A DNA stretch of 64,000 nucleotides, from NCBI RefSeq assembly GCF_007673235.1, contig NZ_VDZH01000005.1, positions 248,001 through 312,000 on the forward strand. Direction: 5' to 3'. Made by a program: the position numbers and the translations under genes. Source of the DNA: Curtobacterium pusillum (GTDB lineage Bacteria; Actinomycetota; Actinomycetes; Actinomycetales; Microbacteriaceae). Of this stretch, positions 1 through 7,377 are shown in pieces (position 1 is the stretch's first letter; each line of letters starts with the position of its first letter). Under the pieces are notes generated by a model. It saw only the letters and a program-made list of their open reading frames with translations. It was not told the DNA's origin and searched no databases.

Positions 1-140
1 ATCACGAGGACACGCAGGGCATCGGACAGCGCCTCGTACGCGGGGGCGTCGGTGCCCGCTCGCCAGTCGGTGAGGAGGTGCGCGGCGGCTCGGGCGCTGA
101 GCAGGACGGCGCCGGTGCGGGTCGCGGGCAGGACGGTCAT
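1..140 (-). CDS. MocR/GntR-family PLP-dependent regulator (N-terminal part)
   Basis: Only the first 46 codons lie in the window; the gene runs off the left edge. The ATG at 140 opens an N-terminus (MTVLPATRTGAVLLS...) that leads into what looks like the first helix of a GntR winged helix (YEALSDALRVLV). Its divergent neighbour is a YczE-like membrane protein, and in bacteria yczE genes commonly sit next to yczR, a MocR regulator that couples a GntR domain to an aminotransferase-like PLP domain. The assignment rests mainly on that pairing and on the visible helix; the aminotransferase part is outside the window. About 60 bp separate the two divergent starts and should hold both promoters. Confidence 0.6.
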   Translation of the reverse strand, partial: MTVLPATRTGAVLLSARAAAHLLTDWRAGTDAPAYEALSDALRVLV

Positions 141-200
141 GGATCCACGGTAGCCGAATTGGCCCTCGACGTGCAGTCCAATCCCGAGCACGATCGACCC

Positions 201-869
201 ATGCCCCGCTCGACCGCCCTCACACTCCGCTTCGTCCAGCTCTTCGTCGGCCTGTTCCTCTACGGGGCGTCGACGGCACTGCAGGTCCGGGCCGTCGTCG
301 GAGTGAGTTCGTGGACGGTGCTCACCGAGGGCCTCGAGAACGTCGTGCCGTGGTCGTTCGGCGTCATCACCGTGGTGTCGAGCGGCGTCATCCTGCTGTT
401 CTGGATCCCGCTCCGGCAGAAGCCGGGCATCGGCACGCTGCTCAACGCCCTGGCGATCGGGCCGTCGGCTGACCTCGTGCTGTGGCTCGTCCCGACCCCG
501 TCGGAGCTCGTCGGACGGGTCCTGCTGTTCGTCGCCGGACTCCTGCTGCTCGCGCTGGCAACGGCGTTCTACATCGGCGCCGGGTTCGGCACGGGCGCGC
601 GGGACGGCCTGATGGTCGGCCTGCACGAGCGGCTCGGCTGGCCGGTGTGGGTGGCGCGGACCGCGATCGAGGTGTCGGTCGTCATCGCCGGCTGGCTGCT
701 GGGCGGCGACGTCGGTGCGGGCACCGTGATCGCCGCGTTCGCGATCGGCCCCATGGTCCAGCCCCTGATGCCCCTCTTCCGCCGGTTCCCGTGGAGTCCG
801 GAACGCACGGCTCACGCCGCGACCACCGGCCTGGAGGCACGACCCGCCTCCGTCACGCCGGCCCCGTGA
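201..869 (+). CDS. YczE/YitT-like integral membrane protein
   Basis: A 222-residue hydrophobic protein with about five membrane segments. Glycine-rich stretches typical of the YczE group are visible (FYIGAGFGTGARDGLMVGL and GGDVGAGTVIAAFAIGPMVQ). I chose the ATG at 201 rather than the earlier in-frame ATG at 78, because 78 would overlap the divergent regulator and add a low-complexity, non-membrane leader. YczE proteins are of unknown function; some affect peptide antibiotic production in Bacillus and they are usually controlled by the adjacent YczR. The stop overlaps a GTG that opens a truncated second copy of the same gene. Confidence 0.75.
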   Translation: MPRSTALTLRFVQLFVGLFLYGASTALQVRAVVGVSSWTVLTEGLENVVPWSFGVITVVSSGVILLFWIPLRQKPGIGTLLNALAIGPSADLVLWLVPTPSELVGRVLLFVAGLLLLALATAFYIGAGFGTGARDGLMVGLHERLGWPVWVARTAIEVSVVIAGWLLGGDVGAGTVIAAFAIGPMVQPLMPLFRRFPWSPERTAHAATTGLEARPASVTPAP

Positions 870-1483
870 GTGGAGATGGTCGGCTCCCAGGCCTTGCGGA
901 GTCGACGGCGCTGCAGGTCCGGGCCGTCGTCGGCGTGAGTTCGTGGACCGTCCTCACCGAGGGCCTCGAGAACGTCGTGCCGTGGTCGTTCGGCGTCATC
1001 ACCGTGGTGTCGAGCGGCGTCATCCTGCTGTTCTGGATCCCGCTCCGGCAGAAGCCGGGCATCGGCACGCTGCTCAACGCCCTGGCGATCGGACCGAGCG
1101 CCGACCTGGTGCTCTGGCTCGTGCCGGCGCCCTCCGGCCTGCTCGCCCGGATCGCCCTGTTCATCGCAGGACTGGTGCTGCTCGCCGTCGCGACCGCGTT
1201 CTACATCGGCGCAGGGTTCGGCACCGGGGCGCGTGATGGCCTGATGGTCGGGCTCCACGAGCGCCTCGGCTGGCCGCTCTGGCTCGCGCGCACCCTGGTC
1301 GAGGCGTCCGTTGTGGTCGTCGGCTGGATCCTCGGCGGCGACGTCGGTGCCGGCACCGTCATCGCCGCCTTCGCGATCGGTCCGATGGTGCAGCCACTCA
1401 TGCCGTTCTTCCGCCGGTTCCCGTGGAGCCCGAAGCACGCACCACGCCGGGAGGCCCGGCCCACCTCCGTCGCGCACGTTTGA
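866..1483 (+). pseudogene. 5'-truncated tandem copy of the YczE-like gene
   Basis: From about 899 the DNA repeats the preceding gene from its codon 23 onward, but in another frame and without the first membrane helix. It can still be translated from a GTG at 866 that overlaps the stop of copy 1 (GTGA), giving 205 residues: a 12-residue junction (MSGDGRLPGLAE) and then the shared sequence. Identity is uneven: roughly the first 170 bases match almost perfectly, while the rest differs at many third positions with a few amino-acid changes. That mosaic suggests recombination or conversion between two older paralogues. Whether the product is made or functional is unknown; it may be a decaying copy. 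Confidence 0.6.
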
Positions 1484-1522
1484 TGAGCAGGAATGGGCGA
1501 ATCGCAGAGACTTCAGCCGGCT

Positions 1523-4114
1523 TCACCCCGCGCGAGCGGCTTCTGCGCGTAACCAACCGAACAACTCGGTGCGAGAAGAGAGTCCGAGCTTCCGAAGGGC
1601 GTTCGAGACGTGATTCGCCACCGTCCGCGTGCTCAGGTGCAGGAGAACTGCGATCTCGCTGTTCGAGTGGACCCCCGCGAGCAGGCCGATTTCCCGTTCT
1701 CTGGGCGTCAGCTCCACCGCGAGCGCGTGTCGGCCGTCGAAGTACTCTGCTGGTCGCTCCCACCCCGCACGCTCGGTCAATAGCCGCGTCGCTTCGGCGA
1801 GATCCGCCGCATCATCCGTTGACGCCGCAACGGCACGTTCGGTGAGCGTTCGTAAGACGAGGATCGCGAAGAACGTACTCGAGTCGAGGACGTACGTGGC
1901 CGCCGCACCGGCGGCAGCCTGCGACCCCGTGCGCGCCGTCACGACGAACTCGAAGAACTGCGCTGAAGACTGCCCAGCAGGGTGACCCTGCAGCGTCTCG
2001 AGCTCCTGCACGTTCGAGTCGCTCGGATCGAGACAGACCGCGTAGACCTGCAACGACGACGCCGCCAGCAGCCACCCACGTGCGCGGCACTCCTGAGCGG
2101 TGGCCCGCATCCTGTCGGCCGCCTGCGCGTCGTCGCCGTCTGCCAGCGCGCGGATCGCATCCGAGAGGCCCCGCTGTGCACCGGGAAGCGCACCGTCGAC
2201 GCTCACCACCGCGTCAGCACCATCGAGCAATGAGCGCGAGAAGGCAGGATCGTCGGACCGGAGCGCCAGCAGCGCCGAGAGACGGCACAGCCCCGCCCAG
2301 CAGTGGGCCAGGAACCTCGGCGGTGCGCCGAGGACGAGCACGCCACCCAGGACCCGTCGCGCATCGCGCCATCGGCCGATACGGATCAGGGCGATGGTGG
2401 CCAGGTACGACTGCAGGAACATCCCGGAACGGTCGAGGACGTCCCGGGCATCTTCCAGAGCGCGCAACGCTCGCTCGGCGAGTTCCTCGCCTCGCCCCTC
2501 AGCCAGTAAGGCGAGGCCGTTCGCCATCACCTCGACGTAGGCGATGACGGGCGACGGAGGGGCCGTGAGAGTCGTCAGCGTTCGAATCGCATCCGCCCCT
2601 CGGCCGCCGAGCGAATCGATCAGTCCCTGGATGGCCGCGACGGTGTTGCGGCCGACCGCCGGAGTCCGTGTATGAGGCGTTTCGTCCGCCCGGAGCGCCA
2701 CGCCGCCTCGAAGCACGTCGATGAGCCGTTGTTGCCAGACGAGTGCATCGGTGAGTTCGGGCAGACGTGTCGTCACCTCGTCGAGGACCACCGATGTGGC
2801 GGTCGCGTCTCCATTGTCGAGGTCGCGGTGCATCACGGCGTACGCCGCGAACCCGAGGACCTCGGCAGCCGAATCGGCGCCGGTGACGGGGGTACGCGAG
2901 AGGACCTCGTCGACCCCGTACGGATCTTGTTGGCCGGTCATCGCAACCGAGAGGTACCGAAGGGCGGTCGGAACAGTCGGAGCGTCCTCCCACAACCTCC
3001 AGCGAACACGTTGTTCGCTCAGGTCCCGATCCGCGAAGTACCGGGCGAGCGCCGCATCGCCCGGTGTCGCGAGCGGGTCGCCGACACGACCGCGGACCTC
3101 ATCGCTGTCCACACCGGACGCATCAGCGACACGCCGGATCCTGTCTTCCAGTACCAGCCGAGCAGGGTTCATCGGGGCGCGTCGGAAGTGGTCCGTCAGC
3201 AGTGGGGGCGTCACGGAGATCAGCGCACTGCCGGCGATGTCACCGAGCACCGTCAGGAGTTCCCTGTCCGAGAGGGCGGTCACCATGCTCGGTCCGACGA
3301 GTTCGAGCGCTGGGTCGAGCGGAAGTGCACCCGCCAGTGCAAGGGCGTGCAGTGCATCGATCTCGTCGGGGGTCAGCAACTCAATGAGTCGCATGACGTG
3401 CGGGTCCAGTTGACTGCTCCAGAGCGACGAGCCGGCCATCGACCAAGTCCCGTCCCGCTCGACTATCAGGTCGGCACGAGTCGCGGTCTCGACCAGCGCG
3501 TCGACTAGACCGGGCACGCCGCCTGACTTCGTGTAGACACGAGCGGCGAGCCGTGCATCGACGTGGATGCGGTGGCGCGTTCGGATGTAGTCCGTCGTCT
3601 CCGGGAACGGCAGCGGCCGCAGGCGTACCGTCACGGCTCGCCGCACGGCACGCGGGAGCGGGGGTCGTGCGGTGCGGGGCATCGGCGGCAGGACGAACAC
3701 GGTCGGCGCGTTCAGTCGGGAGGCGACCATGTCGAGGACGAGCCTCGTCGTGTCATCGATCTCGATGGCGTCGTCAACGAAGAGCACCACGCCTCCCCCC
3801 GCCGCGAGTTCCTGGACGAGACCCTGCGCGAATATGACGGCATCCGAGTCCGCCGTGGAGACCGTCGTCCCACCTCGCCGCTGCCGCGTCCGATCGAACT
3901 GCAGGCCGGTCGACGTCACCGCTTGTACACCGGTCGCTTCGAGGTCCGCGACTGCTCGCCGGAGCACCTCGGTCCGACCGGTTCCGGGGAGACCTTCGAG
4001 GATCACACTGCTTCCCCGCCGGACGAGGTCGAGTACCTCGGCGAGTTCCGCTGCGCGTGCGTACATTCCGGCTCCTGACACACCAACGGCCGACAGTTCG
4101 TCGACGACGGCCAC
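1523..4114 (-). CDS. LuxR-family regulator with large AAA-type ATPase module
   Basis: An 863-residue LAL-like regulator. A P-loop lies at residues 41-48 (GLPGTGRT), a Walker B-like stretch near 110 (VVLFVDDA), then a long helical region resembling tetratricopeptide repeats. The last 65 residues are a LuxR helix-turn-helix (LTPREREIGLLAG followed by HLSTRTVANHVSNALRKLGL). Such proteins couple ATP or ligand binding to transcriptional activation. The start is a GTG at 4114; an ATG 16 codons downstream is possible. It is the last gene of the leftward group and a second LuxR ATPase (7374-9821) lies in the same group, so both are likely regulators of the polysaccharide locus. The ligand is unknown. 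Confidence 0.85.
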   Translation of the reverse strand: MAVVDELSAVGVSGAGMYARAAELAEVLDLVRRGSSVILEGLPGTGRTEVLRRAVADLEATGVQAVTSTGLQFDRTRQRRGGTTVSTADSDAVIFAQGLVQELAAGGGVVLFVDDAIEIDDTTRLVLDMVASRLNAPTVFVLPPMPRTARPPLPRAVRRAVTVRLRPLPFPETTDYIRTRHRIHVDARLAARVYTKSGGVPGLVDALVETATRADLIVERDGTWSMAGSSLWSSQLDPHVMRLIELLTPDEIDALHALALAGALPLDPALELVGPSMVTALSDRELLTVLGDIAGSALISVTPPLLTDHFRRAPMNPARLVLEDRIRRVADASGVDSDEVRGRVGDPLATPGDAALARYFADRDLSEQRVRWRLWEDAPTVPTALRYLSVAMTGQQDPYGVDEVLSRTPVTGADSAAEVLGFAAYAVMHRDLDNGDATATSVVLDEVTTRLPELTDALVWQQRLIDVLRGGVALRADETPHTRTPAVGRNTVAAIQGLIDSLGGRGADAIRTLTTLTAPPSPVIAYVEVMANGLALLAEGRGEELAERALRALEDARDVLDRSGMFLQSYLATIALIRIGRWRDARRVLGGVLVLGAPPRFLAHCWAGLCRLSALLALRSDDPAFSRSLLDGADAVVSVDGALPGAQRGLSDAIRALADGDDAQAADRMRATAQECRARGWLLAASSLQVYAVCLDPSDSNVQELETLQGHPAGQSSAQFFEFVVTARTGSQAAAGAAATYVLDSSTFFAILVLRTLTERAVAASTDDAADLAEATRLLTERAGWERPAEYFDGRHALAVELTPREREIGLLAGVHSNSEIAVLLHLSTRTVANHVSNALRKLGLSSRTELFGWLRAEAARAG

Positions 4115-4134
4115 TTTGAACGCTGTCGACGAGG

Positions 4135-4713
4135 CTAGTCCGTGACGTCGACGGGACGATCGCCGAGCAACGTCTGGAACATCCTCGACTCCTGCGCCGG
4201 CAGCGCCCGGGCGATCGTGTCCACATCTTCATCCGCGATGCGGGTGAGCACGCCGACCTGCAGCGCTCCAGATCGTTCGACGACTCGGCAGATCGTCAGC
4301 GATTGCCCCTCGAAGAGGCCGATGTGGTTGAGCCAGAGCCTCCGGAGCACACCCACTGGCAAGCGGACGACGCTGGTGCGGGTCGAGGCAGTTGCGCCGA
4401 GCTGCTCTGCGAGCGCTTCGCGGACCGGTCGGATTTTCTTCGGTCTGGACGTCGTCACGGGCCTCTCGCGGAGGGCTGCCGCCTCCTCGGCTGTGACGAT
4501 GAGCGGAAGGACTGCGGAGTTCATCGCCGTTTCGAACGCATCGACGATGCGCTGGCCGACGGGTGTGTTCTGGAGCCCCTGCCCGAGCAGTATCGACATC
4601 AGCAGCCCCCGCGTGCGCGCGTCGATCATCCGGTCGTGGTGACTTGACGGCGCGTCGTGTGTGACGGTGATGATGATGCTCCCCTCCGACTCGCACCGAT
4701 GCTCTCCGATCAT
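4135..4713 (-). CDS. hypothetical protein, 192 aa
   Basis: I do not recognise this family. From the ATG at 4713 the product is 192 residues, soluble, with a hydrophobic beta-like start (GSIIITVTHD), a central basic patch (TTSRPKKIRPVREA) and an alpha/beta C-terminal half (VVRLPVGVLRRLWL). An alternative ATG lies 28 codons in. No signal peptide or membrane segment is seen. It sits 20 bp upstream of the LuxR ATPase gene on the same strand, so the two are probably co-transcribed, and 139 bp downstream of the nucleotidyltransferase. A role as partner or modulator of the LuxR protein is a guess from position only. Confidence 0.5.
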   Translation of the reverse strand: MIGEHRCESEGSIIITVTHDAPSSHHDRMIDARTRGLLMSILLGQGLQNTPVGQRIVDAFETAMNSAVLPLIVTAEEAAALRERPVTTSRPKKIRPVREALAEQLGATASTRTSVVRLPVGVLRRLWLNHIGLFEGQSLTICRVVERSGALQVGVLTRIADEDVDTIARALPAQESRMFQTLLGDRPVDVTD

Positions 4714-4852
4714 CAAGCCATAGTGAGGCCGGTTCGTCAGAACCAGGACAATCGGTTCCTGAACCAGGACAGATCGACCACGCAGCTGAGCGCTGCTCCG
4801 GCCACGGCCGTGCATCCGACTCCACGCCGTTGCACGTCGCTCGGGTCGAAGA

Positions 4853-5806
4853 TCAGATCGAGGCGCGGCGGAGTTCGTCGTACTGCTCCGGTGAACGCAC
4901 GGCTCGAATCCGGTCAGCCGAACCGACGAACCGCACCAGAGCCCGCAGGGCTGCGAGCAGGCGTGCTGCGCGGAGGCGGCGCGACGTCGCGCGGTCGCTG
5001 CCGGCAGCGATGTCGCGTTTGCGGAGCGTGGCATCGTCGGCGCGGACAGCGGCGAGGAGCGACCTGACTGGTGCCGGCCCGATCCCCAGCACAACGGCGA
5101 CGCACCGACGCCCCACGCCGTCGGGGAAGAGGGTCCGCAGACGCCATTCGCGCGGCGCTGCCGGCCACGTCGGCTGCGCTGACGGCTCGACACGTTCGAG
5201 GAACGGGCGAGCGGTGCCGAGCGCGCCGAGCGCAACCGCAGCGTCGAACACCTTCGATGGCGCGTGTGGCGCTCCGCGTGGGGCTCGGCCGACGAGGTCC
5301 ACGAGGTCGACGAGGTCGACGCGGTTGCGCTCACGGTCCAATGTGCGGAGCGAGTGCAGCGCCAGCACGACGACGTGTGAGGCACGATCAAGGGTCGTCA
5401 CCCCTCGCCCGGCTGCTGTGAAAGTAGCCCGGCGCTCCCAAAGAAATTCGAAAGCATCCGCAGCCGCGACCGTGACTCCGGGGAACTGGTCGTGGACGTC
5501 GATGTCGCACGGCCAGGCCCGGTGGTACATGGTCGTCGAGTGTCGTGGGAAGGTGGCGCGATCAGCGTCCTCGTGTCTGGCCTCCCATCCACGGGTCCGG
5601 AGGACGTTCACGACGTCCTCCTTCGCCCCGGGTGGGACCAAGACATCGACGTCGCCGACCCTCCGCCTGCCGCGGAGACCCTGCTGTTGGCTCGCGATGC
5701 CCTTTATGACCAGTCCACGGGTTCCCGCGTGTGCACAGGAATCCAGGGCCAGCACGACCGCGAGCTCCACGGCGGCTTCGTGCGGAAGCGGCTCCACGAC
5801 GCTCAC
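4853..5806 (-). CDS. NTP_transf_5 family nucleotidyltransferase
   Basis: A 317-residue protein of the uncharacterised nucleotidyltransferase group (NTP_transf_5). Near the N-terminus a lysine-containing strand (GLVIKGIA) is followed by the metal-binding signature region (RVGDVDVLVPP), then a W-rich segment (MYHRAWPCDIDVHDQ). I chose the GTG at 5806, whose G-T-G-A overlaps the stop of the upstream Wzc-like kinase, over an ATG at 5860 that would overlap it by 58 bp. Family members often occur in polysaccharide and RiPP-like clusters beside PqqD and HprK-like proteins, both present in this window. A 9-bp tandem repeat near 5300-5325 encodes a run of Val-Asp-Leu units. The substrate is unknown. 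Confidence 0.75.
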   Translation of the reverse strand: MSVVEPLPHEAAVELAVVLALDSCAHAGTRGLVIKGIASQQQGLRGRRRVGDVDVLVPPGAKEDVVNVLRTRGWEARHEDADRATFPRHSTTMYHRAWPCDIDVHDQFPGVTVAAADAFEFLWERRATFTAAGRGVTTLDRASHVVVLALHSLRTLDRERNRVDLVDLVDLVGRAPRGAPHAPSKVFDAAVALGALGTARPFLERVEPSAQPTWPAAPREWRLRTLFPDGVGRRCVAVVLGIGPAPVRSLLAAVRADDATLRKRDIAAGSDRATSRRLRAARLLAALRALVRFVGSADRIRAVRSPEQYDELRRASI

Positions 5807-7377
5807 CGGGGTCCGCGCGTCGGAGCGTGGTGAGCGGGTCCGGGCACCGACATCGAGCACTGGTCAGCGACCCCGCCGACGCTGGGCCGAGAGGCCGGGC
5901 CCGCGGCCGGCTGTTCGGCTTTGGTCATCTCCGACGCCGGGGACACGTAGTAGTGCGCGTCTGCGTAGTAGCCGAAGTAGTGCGCGTCGATCCCGCGAAC
6001 CGGTACCCGGTTCAGGACAGCACCGAAGATCCGACCGCTGACGCGGTGTACCGCGTCGACCGCCCGTCGCACCTGGTCGAGGGTCGTCCGCTTCGCGGAG
6101 ACGACGAGCAACATCCCGTCCGCTTCCCGCGACAGGATCGCCGCGTCGGTGACCGCGAGGAGTGGAGGCGCGTCGAGGACAAGAAATGCGTCCTGTTCCA
6201 ACGTCGCGACGAGGTCGCGCATCGCGCGCGATGCGAGCAACTCGGACGGATTCGGAGGCGTCCGCCCCGACGTGATGACGTGCAGGTTCTCGACGTCTGA
6301 CCGGTGTTGTACGACCTCGTGGAGCTTCGCGCGTCCGCTCAGCACATCGGACAAGCCGGTCCCGTTCGTGAGGCCGAGCAGGTTCGCCTGCGCTGGACGT
6401 CGCAGATCGCAGTCGATCAACACCACCTGCTGCCCGCTCTGGGCGATCGTCGCGGCGAGGTTCGCCGCCACCGTGGTCTTCCCCTCGCCCGCCGTGGAAC
6501 TCGAGATCACCAGCGACCGGGGTGGGTCGTCGACGTTCAGGAACGAGAGGTTGGTCCGGATCTCACGGAGTGCCTCCGTCAGGGCTGCAGCGGTCCGCGT
6601 GTCGGCCCCGTCTCCAGGAACAGCGTCCGTCGCGAGAGCACGTCGATTCTCGAGGTGCTCGACGAACGGGAGTCGCCCGACGACCGGAAGACCCAGCTCC
6701 GCCTCGAGGATCTCGGCAGACCTGATCCGACGATCGAGCTGGTTCCTGACGAGCGCGTACAGAACGGCACCGACCGACCCGAGGAGGGTGGCAACGAGGA
6801 TTACCGTCCCGACGCGTGGTTCCGTCGGGCTCGTCGGCAACGTTGCGACCGCCAGGGGCACCAGCCGCACGGTACCCGCACCCTCGGTATCCTGCCCGGC
6901 GTCCGTGTTCATCTGATCGACGTTCGCCGCCAGCGCGTCCGTCCAGGCCCGCGCAAGACGCTGAGCGTCCTCTGGATTGCCTGCGACGGCCTCGATCTCG
7001 ACGATCGAAGTGTCCGCTGGAACGGACGACGCTATGCGCTTGATCAAGCGCTCGGCATCGGCATCGGCATCGGCCCCCAACGCAGCCGCAGCTCGATTCG
7101 CGACAGCGATGGAGTGCGACATCTCAGCGTAGGATTCCGCTTTGCTCTTCGCGAGGTTCTCGGCGCTCAGCGCGAGACCGACGTCGTCGGCGCCGGCCAC
7201 CTGGACGATGGCGGATGCCGTCGAGGTGAACAAGCGGTCCTGCGTCATCGTCCAGCACGCGGCGATGGTGACGGTCAGCCCGAGCACCGTCACGGCCCCC
7301 GCCCAGAACGAGCGCAGCGTGCGGATGAAGTCACGGAGATCCAGTACGTGTGTCGTCACCGGCCCGGTCTCGGTCAT
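5803..7377 (-). CDS. Wzz/BY-kinase (Wzc/CpsD-like) chain-length regulator
   Basis: A 524-residue bacterial tyrosine autokinase fused to its polysaccharide co-polymerase domain. Two membrane helices (about 25-42 and 190-210) flank the extracellular Wzz part. The cytoplasmic kinase follows, with Walker A at 294-302 (STAGEGKTT), Walker A' near 318-327 (VVLIDCDLRRP) and Walker B near 395 (FLVLDAPP). A tyrosine-rich cluster near the C-terminus (HYFGYYADAHYY) fits the autophosphorylated tail. It should control export and chain length of the polymer and be dephosphorylated by the phosphatase at 17283. Its ATG overlaps the stop of the LuxR gene and its stop overlaps the next start, so the three are translationally coupled. 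A six-base repeat around 7048-7073 encodes Asp-Ala repeats. Confidence 0.92.
   Translation of the reverse strand: MTETGPVTTHVLDLRDFIRTLRSFWAGAVTVLGLTVTIAACWTMTQDRLFTSTASAIVQVAGADDVGLALSAENLAKSKAESYAEMSHSIAVANRAAAALGADADADAERLIKRIASSVPADTSIVEIEAVAGNPEDAQRLARAWTDALAANVDQMNTDAGQDTEGAGTVRLVPLAVATLPTSPTEPRVGTVILVATLLGSVGAVLYALVRNQLDRRIRSAEILEAELGLPVVGRLPFVEHLENRRALATDAVPGDGADTRTAAALTEALREIRTNLSFLNVDDPPRSLVISSSTAGEGKTTVAANLAATIAQSGQQVVLIDCDLRRPAQANLLGLTNGTGLSDVLSGRAKLHEVVQHRSDVENLHVITSGRTPPNPSELLASRAMRDLVATLEQDAFLVLDAPPLLAVTDAAILSREADGMLLVVSAKRTTLDQVRRAVDAVHRVSGRIFGAVLNRVPVRGIDAHYFGYYADAHYYVSPASEMTKAEQPAAGPASRPSVGGVADQCSMSVPGPAHHAPTRGPR

Noticed and set aside
812..1477. 221-codon minus-strand frame across the truncated YczE copy
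   Set aside because: It is the antisense shadow of the duplicated gene, with no domain and a Glu/Asp/Arg/His-rich composition.
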